Under the pieces are notes generated by a model. That model did no database searches and was not told the DNA's origin. It saw only the letters and a program-made list of their open reading frames with translations. This document shows, piece by piece, positions 12,701 to 23,166 of a DNA stretch of 64,000 nt. Location: positions 3,906,001 through 3,970,000 of the forward strand of contig JAFEVB010000002.1 in NCBI GenBank assembly GCA_032629725.1. Reading direction: 5' to 3'. This DNA is from Gremmenia infestans. Its lineage: Eukaryota > Ascomycota > Leotiomycetes > Helotiales > Hamatocanthoscyphaceae. How positions within the stretch are numbered: the first letter of the stretch is position 1; each line of letters begins with the position of its first letter. The position numbers and the translations under genes were made by a program.

Positions 12701-12955
12701 TAAGGTATCGTGTCTACTACATAGAGAAGTCCATTTCCTCTTTCCAGAAAACCCTCCTTTGTAACTCCCATCAAATCTTGTGCTACAGCTCTCCCATACA
12801 GACTTCGTTGTCCTGCCCCGCTCCCGCTCTACCTACCTAGTGCCGCCTCCACCCGAGGTACTCTACCTCTACAACATATTCAACCTTCATAAACAACCTT
12901 CCTACTGTCTTCTCTTCCTTGACCTTCAGCTTCAATACACATCTCTTCTGTCAAA
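9774..12955. other. Long gap with a possible unresolved intron-rich gene on the minus strand
   Basis: No family is recognisable. On the minus strand, between about 11800 and 10200, several open segments meet good splice consensus: a start-like MPQTPAE with a GTACGT donor near 11780, a GTATGT donor near 11282 with an acceptor at 11228, a GTGAGA donor near 10980, and protein-like pieces such as GCSSLGIGLTQSVK and RLGKIGMKGGALEEYL. I could not join them into one consistent frame. One such segment has an in-frame TAG near 11070. It could be a small multi-exon gene, a decayed gene, or chance. A purine-rich GGGA/GGAA repeat lies at 10118-10145. Confidence 0.25.
12480..12504 (+). repeat. Five tandem CCAAT boxes upstream of FBP1
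   Basis: CCAAT occurs five times in immediate succession (12480-12504), followed by CCAAA. The block lies about 450 bp upstream of the fructose-1,6-bisphosphatase start, in the same orientation. CCAAT is the binding core of the fungal Hap/NF-Y complex. Whether this array is a functional element or only a pentanucleotide microsatellite cannot be told from sequence. Confidence 0.6.
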
Positions 12956-14154
12956 ATGGCTAGCAACGGAAACTCGCAGGGATCGGCTGAGAAGATCAAC
13001 ACCGACATCGTGAGAAGCTCCTCAAATGCCCCACCATGCATGAAGAAATTTTGACTCAAAGATCTAGGTAACCCTCACCCGGTTTTTGACTGAGGAGCAA
13101 GCAAAGCACAAGGAGGCCACGGGAGATTTCACGTTTGTCTCTATATCCCAAACCACCCTGGCCAAGAACTGACAGCACAACAGGCTCCTCTGCCACGCCC
13201 TCCAATTCTCCTTCAAATCGATAGCCTACTACATCCGACGAGCCACCCTCATCAACCTCACCGGCCTCGCAGGCTCAAGCAACACTACAGGTGACGACCA
13301 AAAGAAGCTTGATGTCATCGGGAATGACCTTTTCATCGCGGCCATGCGATCCTCCGGGAAATGCGCCGTCCTCGTCTCCGAGGAGGAGGAAGAGGCTATT
13401 TACTTCCCCGAACACAAGGGTGCGAGATATGCGGTAGCATGCGATCCTATTGATGGCTCTTCCAACTTAGATGCCGGTGTGTCTGTCGGTACGATTTTTG
13501 GAATTCATAAATTGCCAGAGGGATCAACAGGGAAGAAAGAGGATCTGTTAAAGCCCGGAACCGAGCTGATTGCTGCGGGTTTCACTATGTATGGTGCTTC
13601 TGCTCAGTTGGTCATCACGATGAAGGGAGGAAGCGTAGATGGCTTCACAATGGATAACGCGCTTGGAGAGTTCATTCTCACGCACCCTAACATGCGGATT
13701 CCCAAGTCGAGATCCATCTACTCGGTCAACGAGGGCAACTCATTGTACTGGGAAGAACCTGTAAAGGCGTACTTCAACTCGTTAAAGTTCCCTGCTGAGG
13801 AGGGAGGCAAGCCATACTCCGCGAGATATATCGGGAGTATGGTAGCTGATGCTTACCGAACGCTACTTTACGGTGGTATTTTCGCGTATCCTGCGGACAA
13901 GAAGACTCCCAAGGGAAAGCTACGCATTCTGTACGAGTGTGCTCCTATGGCTATGGTTTTCGAGAATGGTAAGCCGTGCCATGTCCCTCACTATAACATT
14001 TATAATTACTAACACATTTTCAGCTGGTGGTCAAGCACTGAACAGCAAGATGGACCGAATGATGGAGGTTGTGCCGGAAAATATCCATGACAGATCAGGT
14101 ATCTTCATGGGCAGTTACGATGAGATGGAGCAAGTCAAGAAGTTCCACAAGTGA
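12956..14154 (+). CDS. FBP1: Fructose-1,6-bisphosphatase
   Basis: Four exons, 12956-13009, 13068-13132, 13184-13968 and 14024-14154, give 344 aa, the usual length. Each junction is in phase and uses GT-AG sites (GTGAGA, GTTTGT, GTAAGC donors). The metal-binding motif DPIDGSSNLDAGVSVGTIF and the substrate/metal motif KLRILYECAPMAMVFE, continuing as NAGGQA after splicing, are intact. The enzyme dephosphorylates fructose-1,6-bisphosphate in the cytosol, the committed step of gluconeogenesis. In fungi it is normally repressed by glucose, both in transcription and by N-terminal-signal-dependent degradation. The N-terminus here is MASNGNSQ, without the yeast Pro-2. A tandem CCAAT array lies upstream. 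Confidence 0.97.
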
Positions 14155-14517
14155 TGCAAATACATGGGATGATGACCTTGGATGATTTGCTTGAGAAACT
14201 TTACAGATTGTGCATGCATAGCAGGAGTCTATAGGCAAATCTTTTGATTAGACAAACATTTGCTTTCTGTGCACGTACAAGTGTTATTCTTATCTATACT
14301 GTCAGCTACCGGTCCTCACCCAAGCCGGCGAATATAACCCGAAGAAAGTGCGATATCTTTATTTTTATTTTCGGTTATAGTTCACCGCGTCTGTTAGTGG
14401 GCTTCACAACCACAAGACTTTGATGATAACTTGGTAGAACAAGTGTTTGTTTATAGAACCCAAAAAACAGTGCCAAATTCCAACTCCAGTGCCTTTTTTT
14501 TGAACCCTTTACAGCAC
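14155..14517. other. Intergenic between convergent genes
   Basis: These 363 bp separate the 3' ends of FBP1 (+) and the DUF1295 gene (-) and should hold both 3' UTRs and polyadenylation signals. AT-rich tracts (ATTTTTATTTT) occur near 14360. No gene is seen. Confidence 0.6.
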
Positions 14518-15785
14518 CTAGAATTTAGGAAAGAACATCGGCGTGTTCTTTTTCCACTCCTGATAATCCTTGCGGTCACCATACTTCTCATCATACTTAT
14601 TCTCGCTCAGCGGAATCCCCGAGACTTTGAAAAGCAAGAACGTCACAAAAGCAGGGGACACAGCAGCCATGCTTAGACCCAAGATTCTGCCATAGCTGGT
14701 GCCCGCGAGACCCATGCCAATTTGGCCTGCATTGCTCATGAGGACACCTGCTGCCGTGGTAGCGATTCCTGTCCAGAGCGTGCTTTCTCCCTGGTAGGTT
14801 ATCAACATGTTGTTGCTTTTCATTTTCAGATTAGAGCAGAGGGGGGGGGGATTTGGCTTACAAAGTAGTTGGGATGACGGCTTTTACCCCACAACCCACG
14901 CGTCAAGAAATCCTCATCATGCTCCTTGTTTTTCTTCGCTTGTACCCAAGCGTTTTTTTGTCTATCGGCTGTAACCTCAAACGTCAGACCACCCGCGAAA
15001 AGCAGGAGGCCGATGATGTCGGTTACGCCGATTAGAGGCAGGGCGGAAAGAGCTACGTGAGGAATCGAGTTCAGGGCTAGGACGGGCATCAGGCACAGGG
15101 AGACCCAAGTTGCTAGTTTTTGTGAGAAATGAATGAATAAAGAGGGAGCGAGGCAACGGTACCTTGGACCATGAAAGCCCCGAAGAACTTTGGTGGGGAC
15201 TTTTTGATTTCATCGAATCTTTGAAGTGTTAGTTCTATGTCCTGTACTCGTGAACTTGGCTTTAATACCTAGAATCCTTTCCATCCGAGATAACTCGCTG
15301 AAAGAGATAAGTGCCCACTGCATCCACATTAGGTCCAGAACTCTTTGAGAACAACAACAAGTCTTAACTCACATCTTGTAGCCCACTGTATCATAAACAT
15401 TTAGCTCGTGACCCTTCGTTGAAGATTAAAAAGGAGCACTAACCACAGCAACCGCAGTACTTATAACAACCTGCCTCCAATTAAGCCCATTGGGCCCTCC
15501 CTTGCCAGTCAGAGCATCCAGCAAACTTGGCAACGCAGGCTGCGCTTTACCCGCTAGCGACGCAGCCGCTCTAGCTCTCAAAGCCGGAAGATACAAGCTC
15601 AACGCAGTCACAGAGATATATGTCAACGAGCCAGACAGGTCGTAGAAACGTTCGGATTGTGCGAGGATGGATGGGACGGCTACTGCGGCTTGGATAGCAA
15701 AGGCTGCGCTGATGGAGGGGACAAGCGTGCGGATGAAGGGATTGCGGAAGTTGGTAACGTGAAGGAGGGAATTGAGGAGTGTCAT
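14518..15785 (-). CDS. DUF1295 / steroid 5-alpha-reductase-like multi-pass membrane protein
   Basis: Six exons: 15785-15444, 15385-15373, 15317-15269, 15218-15163, 15112-14862 and 14790-14518, all phase-consistent, give 327 aa. The second exon is only 13 nt (WATR plus one base) but is needed to join AVAV to LGTYLFQR in frame. Several hydrophobic helices are present. The C-terminal half has the family signature (GLWGKSRHPNYFGE, then LWTGIATTAAG, and a terminal EWKKNTPMFFP). DUF1295 proteins belong to the isoprenylcysteine methyltransferase / steroid reductase superfamily and are NAD(P)H-dependent membrane proteins of mostly unknown substrate, usually in the ER. A poly-G run of 10 lies in the intron near 14841-14850, where length errors would be harmless. 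Confidence 0.9.
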
Positions 15786-16224
15786 AATTGTAGATGAATG
15801 ATGGAAGGAACTGAGTTGTTTTGGATCGACGAATATCAGAAGTCGATTTCTAGATAGGTACGTTGTAGTTGTATCAGTGCTGTCTGGAAACGTTTAGTAG
15901 CCTTGCAGGGTCATGACGACATGGATTTCGGACGCGGGTCTGACGTTCGTCCGCAGGCTCAGCCTTGTGTTATTTTAACGGGAAGTAAGAGTTTTGAGTT
16001 GTCCAGGTTGCATCAGTCTGTCATTCTAGAATAGTTGGAGATCAATTGCTCAGCAAGAATGCTGCGAGGACTGTATTGGCACGTGACGTGCCCGATATTG
16101 ATTGACTTCGAGTTGTAGTCTCAACCACGTTTTCTACTTGGTGTTCTTCTCTGTCGCCATATGTATGGACAAACGCAGGTATCATTGCCAATCATAGGAA
16201 GCCCGAGTGGGAGACGTAGTGCCA
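15786..16224. other. Intergenic between two minus-strand genes
   Basis: These 439 bp hold the promoter of the DUF1295 gene and the 3' flank of the deaminase gene. No open frame or RNA gene is recognisable. Confidence 0.55.
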
Positions 16225-16719
16225 TCACCTCTCAGGGACATGACCAGCCGTAGCAACCTCCAGAATCTCTTTTTCCATCCCTTCCACCAACACGACTTCT
16301 ATGCCAGCGTCTTCCAACTGTTTCCTGCCGGTGTTCTCACCAACAAACTTCTCGGGCTCTTTAACTCCAACATAGACTGTCTTGATAGCCTTCCCTAATC
16401 TCAAAATCCTCTGGACGCAGGGTCGATTCCCACTTAATCTTTTGAAGCATGGCTCAACTGTCGTATAGAGGACCGTCTCTTTCGGTAGAATATCTCCCAA
16501 CTGTTCTTCCGTAACATTGTGCTCCTTAGCAAGCTTTATAAAGCAAGACTGTTCTGCGTGCGTATTGCCCTCGCATTCAAGCGTGTATCCTGTCGCGAGG
16601 ACAGTATTCGTCTTCCCGTCAATGAGGAGAGCCCCGACTCGGTAATTTGTAGGCTTTGGAGGTGACTTCCGGGCCAGATTCAAAGCTTGCTGCATGTAAT
16701 CAACATGAATATTAGGCGC
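16225..16719 (-). CDS. RibD/RIB2-type cytidine-like deaminase
   Basis: A single exon of 164 aa from the ATG at 16719. An in-frame ATG at 16755 would add 12 residues, but MAPNIHVDYM looks like the natural start. The zinc-binding motifs HAEQSC and VEPCFKRLSGNRPC follow the C/H-A-E and PC-x8-C spacing of riboflavin-pathway pyrimidine deaminases (compare EPCSHxGRTPPC in RibD), with the catalytic Glu in HAE. The expected reaction is hydrolytic deamination of 2,5-diamino-6-(ribitylamino)-pyrimidinone 5'-phosphate in riboflavin synthesis. A generic CMP/dCMP deaminase role is the alternative. There is no reductase or pseudouridine synthase domain, so it would be a stand-alone deaminase. Confidence 0.85.
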   Translation of the reverse strand, partial: APNIHVDYMQQALNLARKSPPKPTNYRVGALLIDGKTNTVLATGYTLECEGNTHAEQSCFIKLAKEHNVTEEQLGDILPKETVLYTTVEPCFKRLSGNRPCVQRILRLGKAIKTVYVGVKEPEKFVGENTGRKQLEDAGIEVVLVEGMEKEILEVATAGHVPER

Positions 16720-17353
16720 CATGGCGGTGGTGACGCTGTGCTTGTTTTGTTGCACCTGAGGCTTGGTGATTAATGTGAAATGGCGTCTAGTAGATGTGGA
16801 ATCCTCTATAACATCATTTTCCTGCGCATAATCGTATTGCTTGTTTTAGCTTGAGGTTGAGGAATAGGCAGGTAGGTATATTATAGGAGTACCTACTACC
16901 TAGTGGAGTGCGATAGGTAGATATCAAGTCAAGTGAGTAGGTGTAGGTACCCAGCCCAGGTACCTAGATACACGGGGAACGGGGACCGGGAGATAAAATG
17001 GGCGCTAGTTTGGGTACTTGACTGGAGTGGAGCTACGTCACGTCTCGGAAATGCTGCGAACAGTTACCGTTCACTCTGAATCCTTTTGACGGTCATCCGA
17101 CTTCTTCCTCTTACTGCACTGGTATGGATAACCTCGCTCGCCAAACCTACTTGTAAACCCACCAAACTCACCTCGGTCCAATTACACTCTCCCCTTGCGC
17201 CCCGCGAACCTTACATTCATTCCATCTGCTTTTCATGATCCACAACGACCACCTCAAGCTTTGTTCTCCGGAATTTGCGGCGCAGATAGAAGGGCACGCG
17301 CCGCCCTTTTTATCAACATCAACTGAACACATGGAACTTGCTGGGTTGTGGTC
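16720..17353. promoter_or_regulatory. Divergent intergenic region rich in TAGGTA/GTACCT motifs
   Basis: The region lies between the deaminase (-) and the WD40 gene (+). Between about 16865 and 16975 there is a dense run of AGGTAGGTA, GTACCTAC and GGTACC-type words on both strands (for example GCAGGTAGGTAT, GAGTACCTACTACC, GTAGGTACCC). No open frame. The WD40 gene's 5' UTR probably occupies the right part. Confidence 0.5.
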
Positions 17354-20300
17354 ATGTCTTCTGAGGTTGCACTACCGAAGATCAGGGTGATCGATACACA
17401 TAATCTGGCTGCGAGCGCTACTGGCACAAATGGCACATCGGGCCTGGAGTCTCCCTCGAATACCACGGATGGCGGTACTTCTGCAAGGCCGAGGTCTGCG
17501 ACCTCTTCAGAAGGTATGTTTTCTTTTGTTCATATATGACTTTCTTATTCTCTAGAGGGTATGCCAGGTCTACTAAATATGTCCAAATGCTACTACTGTG
17601 CCTCCCTCATTGTTGTTGCGCTTACGCTAACCTGTATCGCTGCCACCTTAGGCAATGCACAGCCAAATACCAAGAAATCACCAATCAAATTGATACGGAA
17701 TACTGCACCAAGCAAAGATATAAACGGAGGGAAGCCGTCTGCAGCGGCAGCGCGGGCTCCAACAGCTATCGATCCGCTCTCACATGTACGTCTCGTATTT
17801 TTCGACCAACAAACAATGGAGCTGGCAATAATGCTCCTGGAAGACTAGAAAAGGGCACATGCTGATGATATGGCATAGCACATCCTCAAACGTACCAACA
17901 CCGAGAATACTATCCCTCCAAAGCTGCGCAATGCTGCCGCCATAGATAGCACCAACGTCGAAGTTGGGACTCCCAGTAGCCCTGAAATAGGAACACCTGG
18001 AAGGCAAAATACACCTGAGATTATTCGAAGTGATAGTAATCCCGTAAAAGAAAAGAAGTGAGTAACGCCACCCAGTATTTGATAAGCCGGCGGATTTAGT
18101 AAGGCTGCTTACTGAGCGCTTGAAACTGTGGCTTGCTTATAATACCAACATCTCACAACATCTTTGTACACGTCACAGAATCTGATAGTAAACTTACAGA
18201 AAAGGCGTTTCGTTTCTCAGTCGGTTTAGCATCATCGGCGGAAAGAAAAAGGATCAATCCTTCGATGGCGATGACGATGAATCGGAGCCGGGCGACGCGC
18301 GTACGGAAGGGATGAACGCGCATGTTTTCTCTTCTTCAATAGGTGCGAACGGGTATATGCCGCAGCATAAAGAGCCACCAAGGTACATCAAAGTTCGAGC
18401 ACATAATAAAAAGTCCAGGGAGTTCGATCGCATGTTTCTGGCACAAGAATTGAGTGGTACAAAGCATGATTCCTCGGACGATAAGGTTCCGGGTCTTACA
18501 ACTACAACGGAAATACAATCTGGTGGAGGTAAGATATCGAAAGCAGATAAGTCGAGTGGAGCTATATGGGCCACAGAGTTTAGCAAAGATGGCAAATATT
18601 TAGCAGCAGCCGGTCGAGACCAGGTCGTAAGGGTATGGGCAGTAATCTCAACGCCGGACGAGAGGCATGCCCATGAAGGTGAGGAGGATATGTCTTCAAG
18701 TGCTTCCGGAGTCGAACGCTTAAGTACTCCCGTTTTCAGGTCAAAACCGATTCGAGAATTCGATGGCCACACGGGAGATATTCTTGATTTGAGTTGGAGC
18801 AAGAATAATTTTCTGCTATCCTCATCTATGGATAAAACGGTGCGGTTATGGCACATCAGTAGAAAAGAATGCCTCTGTACTTTCAAACACAAAGATTTTG
18901 TCACTTCGATCGCATTTCATCCCACGGACGACCGATTCTTCCTTGCTGGATCACTGGACTCCGTCCTGCGATTATGGAGTATTCCTGATAAGACAGTAGC
19001 ATTTTGGAACCAACTGCCCGATCTGATTACTGCCGTAGCGTTCACTCCGGATGGCAAGACAGCGATGGCTGGAGTACTGAGCGGTCTTTGTCTCTTTTAC
19101 GAGACAGAAGGGTTGAAATACCACGCACAGATTCACGTGAGATCTTCTAGGGGAAAGAATGCGAAGGGAAGCAAGATCACGGGAATCCGAACAGCAACAC
19201 GGCCTGGAGATCCTGAAGGTGACATCAAAGTCTTGATAACGAGCAACGACTCTCGAGTTCGAATGTATAATCTCAAGGACAAGACCTTGGAAATGAAGTT
19301 CAGGGGCCACGAAAATATTTGCAGCCAGATCAATGCTAGTTTTAGTGACGACTTTCAATATGTCATTTGTGGCAGTGAGGACCGGAAAGCCTACATCTGG
19401 AACACCGCAGCGATCGAGGGCGAAAATAAGGACAAGAGACCGGTGGAGTACTTTGAAGCTCACGCAGACATGGTCACAGCTGCAGTGATCGCTCCAACTA
19501 AAACGAGACAGCTCCTAAGTGCCTCCGGTGATCCTATTTACGACCTCTGCAATCCGCCTCCAGTTATGTTATTGAGCAGAGAGGAGTCGAATGCGTCATC
19601 TATGCCCCGACAAGATTCGGAAAAAACGGCTTTCCGACCCTGTCAGTGAACCTCCGTCGAAGAAGCCTGAAGAATCCCCTGCATATCTTGCACGATGTAC
19701 GCATCTAGACGGCAACATCATTATCACTGCGGACTATCTAGGTAGGATTAAAGTCTTTCGTCAAGACTGGTATGCATTTGCCCAAACCTCCAACCGATTC
19801 TCCTATGCATTGCTAATTTTGTCTTTCAAGTGCTTACCAAAAGCGTCGTCATGACCATTGGGAGACAAGCTCGGCGTTCTCCAAGAAAGTATTGGGGCGT
19901 AGCAGCTCCATTATGACAAAAGCCTCCGTTGGCTCTCACTCTCGACGCAATTCGACCTCTCAGAACTCCTTAGCAGGGCTACCATCAGATCATATTCTAT
20001 CTTGGCGGAATACTGTATTAGACAGCAGTCCTCGAAGTGCCGCCAAAACAAACGAAAGTGATCGCAGTGTTTCACCTGGTAAATTCAACAGAAGCTCTCA
20101 GTCTACGACCAATTCTCAAACCAATTTGGCAAGCGCTGCTCGACAGCAGCCATATGCCGGAACTCCTCTTACGCAAACAACCTCAAGTGTCGCTACAACG
20201 AGTCCGCCCCAGAGTCTATACAAAGCAACGACCAATAACCAACCACCCACCCCAAGTTTCAGCTTTCAAGGTGCAGATGATAATGGACTGAACCTAGACG

Positions 20301-20584
20301 CTTCTGGGAAGAGTTATCAATTCTGGAATCCGGCATCATGGAAGACCCTAAACCAGTCCGGTTCTAAGCTGGATGCGGATGGTTTGAGACCGCCAAATAA
20401 CAGAGGAACTAGTGAGGTGAGCAAACTGAGTAGCGACGAAACAACATCAGGGGAGCTAGAGGATGAAAGTGACAGTGAAGCTTTATCATGCAAGAAATGC
20501 CACGGTAGAGATTTCAGAGCGCGAAAAGTGGTCGGGAAGGGACAGAGGCTGGTCTGTACAAAGTGCGGAACGACAGCGGATTAA
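17354..20584 (+). CDS. WDR44/Dgr2-like WD40 repeat protein with one frame break
   Basis: Proposed exons are 17354-17513, 17556-17567, 17652-17785, 17879-18057, 18200 to about 19769 (with a frame break near 19620-19655), and 19831-20584, about 930 aa. The N-terminus is Ser/Thr/Pro-rich and disordered. WD40 repeats begin near 18560 (GAIWATEFSKDGKYLAAAGRD, GDILDLSWSKNNFLLSSSMDKTVRLWH) with the usual WD/GH positions. The C-terminus carries a CxxC...CxxC zinc-ribbon-like pair (CKKCHGRDFRAR...CTKCG). The frame giving DPIYDLCNPPPVMLLSREE ends at a stop at 19647-19649, while the next repeat (AYLARCTHLDGNIIITADYLG) is in the +1 frame. A weak 52-nt intron (19528-19579) would also fix the phase but removes a conserved-looking segment. 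WDR44 relatives bind Rab11 and act in membrane trafficking; that is inference here. Confidence 0.8.
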
Positions 20585-21475
20585 ATATCGAATGTGATGA
20601 ATACACGTGATGTACGACTAATGGGGGGAGTGGTTGTCCGGCTATTAGCGACTTCTGAATGGCGTTGGATCGGTTCCCGGCTGGACTACCAATACGATAA
20701 CTACAAGATCCTCTTGGAGATATCCCAAAACGAAAACTCTTCAAACTCAAAAGCGCCTGATCCGCTAGCTGCCGCTTCAATTTTCGCTATTGTCCATTTC
20801 TTGTGGGAACTTCCAGCTTTTATTACTAATACACAGCTGATGATTCCACGTTCGGACCTGACACGTTTAGCCCCACATGCTGCTGACGCTCTATGTGTAC
20901 GAAATAACTCTTTGAAAAAGGCACTAAAACTCGCTTGTCTATTCCGCCATTACTTTCATACTCCCCCCTGTGTTAGGCGACGAACGGAAACTCTTCTCAT
21001 TGGCTACTTTCAACATTAGATGATCAGACGAGACACCCTGCCCCGTCAATGCCATGCATACAGTGCGGGACAATGCAAGGTGCTTATTCATTTTCTACTT
21101 CATTTATCAGTGCGCATCCCACCTCACGTCTCTCTTTCTCCGTCACATCTCCTTGGAGTTTGTATTTCTGCCGTCAAAGTAAAGGTCAAAATCGAACGAT
21201 GTTGAATTTTCTTCGAGTATAAATAAAAGTAGGTTGATCGAAGTCGATTGCTTTTACTTTTCTCGTATCATAAAATATATAAACTTTGAGATATATATCT
21301 ATCTCTGTGGATTTACTTGATCATTACTGCCATTTAACATCATTGAAGTCTTCTGTTCTATTTATTTAGTAAGAGCTCAAGTCTAGCAACTATCTCCTAC
21401 AAAGATCACCTACCTACCTATACACTCCAAATTCTCCCAATTGAACAAATAAACACACGAATAGCATCATCAATC
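20585..21475. other. Intergenic, 0.9 kb, protoglobin promoter
   Basis: No gene is supported. The right half is AT-rich with TATA-like words (AAAATATATAAAC and GAGATATATATC near 21270-21300) about 180-210 bp upstream of the protoglobin start, a plausible core promoter/5' leader. Confidence 0.5.
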
Positions 21476-22295
21476 ATGCAACACATCTCCTCCTCCTCCC
21501 TCGAGACCGACCTCCCCTCCCGCATCGCCTACCTCTCCTCCTTCCTCAACCTAACCCCCTCGGACGGCGAAGCCCTCCTAGCCGCTAAACCCCTCATCGC
21601 ACCCCTCATCCCCGCAATCCTTGACGCCGTCTACTCCAAGCTACTCAGCTACGATATCACGGCGCAGGTCTTCGTGCCGAAGAATACGGATTATGAGGGC
21701 GAGGTGGTAGGGAGCGTGCAGGAGTTGACGTTGGAGCATCCGCAGATTGCGTTGAGGAAGGATTTTTTAAAGGTGTGTTTGTGTTTAAAGCATATCTTTT
21801 TCCTTCATCAGTTTTTTATTTTTATTTTTACTTTTTGAAATGGCATGCAGAAGTGGAGGGAGGTTGAAGTGGAGTGGGACATGGTTATTGACTCAACCAC
21901 CACAGAACTACCTAGTCCGCCTCGTCTCAACCCCCGATCTGACGCCCACCTCCCCGCTCTGGTCCTACCTAAACAACGTCGGCATAATGCACACGGGGCT
22001 CCCGGGCTTCAAGCACCGCGAACACAAGCCAGAACTCCGCGTCGAGTACATCCACATGGGCGCGCTGCTGGGCTACGTCGAGGATATCGTGGTAGGCGCT
22101 GTCATGGAGATGGAGGGCGTGGACGCGGTGGCGAAAATGAAGGTTATGCGCGCATTTAACAAGGTGCTGTGGATTCAGAACGATCTGTTTGCGAGGCATT
22201 ATATTGGGGCCGAGGGCGTGGGTATGAGTTCTGGGAAGGCGGTTGGGGGAGGAGAGGGGCTGAGTGGCGTCGCGAAATGCCCGTTTTCTGGTTGA
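21476..22295 (+). CDS. Protoglobin-domain protein
   Basis: Exons 21476-21772, 21851-21862 and 21906-22295 give 232 aa. The middle exon is 12 nt (KWRE) and the second intron only 43 nt (GTTGAA donor, CACAG acceptor). Joining them gives the continuous helix KDFLKKWRENYLVRLVS. The fold features, an N-terminal helix bundle (SRIAYLSSFLNLTPSD, VYSKLLSYD), the segment NNVGIMHTGLPGFKHR, and the following ELRVEYIHMGALLGYVEDIV, match fungal protoglobin (globin-coupled-sensor-like) proteins, single-domain heme proteins that bind O2, CO or NO. His in the IMHTG / KHREHKPE / YIHMG region would include the proximal ligand. Physiological role is unknown. Codon choice in exon 1 is strikingly C-rich (TCC, CTC, CCC). 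Confidence 0.88.
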
Positions 22296-23166
22296 GTTGA
22301 GTGAGCAGTTTTGTTTTGTGCGTGTGCTGTCTGGCATTGGGGGATTAGAGGGCGTGTTGTAGTTTCTACTCAAGTAGGCCGTGGTCATATTGGGCGTTGC
22401 GTTGACTCGACACCAATTACCCTATCCGTAAATACAGAGATTGTTTGTATTTTTTCAACTTTATAAACTCGAACATATGTGCATGCATCTTTAATACTCC
22501 TTATAATTGGAAAATGATAGCCAAGAAAATCTCATACCGTCAGCAAATTTATGCTCATATACAGTATCATGTCTGTCCTGCTTAATTACTCCGTACCTTG
22601 TTAGGATTTATCTACCTGTAGTAAGATGGATAGATACCTAGCTTGGAATCGCGCGAATGCTACATTTCAGCTCCTGTAGAAGCAAACCAGTATAGTAAGA
22701 ATATGGACGTCGAAAGACATGAAAAGAAAAGAAAAGAAAAGAAAAGGAGGCTTTTACCTGTGAGATACAGTGCTGGTACTTTCAATATGCGACACAAAAA
22801 TGGTTAACAGGGCTACATCCTAGATTTCGAACTGTCTTAATCACTGGAATTAAGACCCGTAAGCGGGTTCTCCCTTGCCTCGTCAATTGAAGAAATGCAT
22901 AGAAAACTCGGTATAAGTTATAAGATATAAATTGTGGATATCTAGCATTCTTGAATCCACATTCTATATGGATAGCCCTAGGCATGCCACGCATAGAACA
23001 TCTGGTACTACAATACGTCCCCTGATATAACCTTCTTCGCACCTTGCCGACCCCAGATAGTCTCGCTGTCCTTGAAGCGGCTTCTTTGATTTCCTTTTAT
23101 AGGTATCCAGTATGTCTACGCTAGCCCAGCTCGTTTTGAACAAAATGTCTATCCTTCTATGGTCTT
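22296..23166. other. Intergenic with an AAAAG microsatellite
   Basis: These 871 bp lie between the protoglobin (+) and ZIP (-) 3' ends. A pentanucleotide tract of about four to five AAAAG units lies at about 22722-22746. A TACTCCGTA word occurs at 22589-22598. No gene is supported. Confidence 0.55.
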
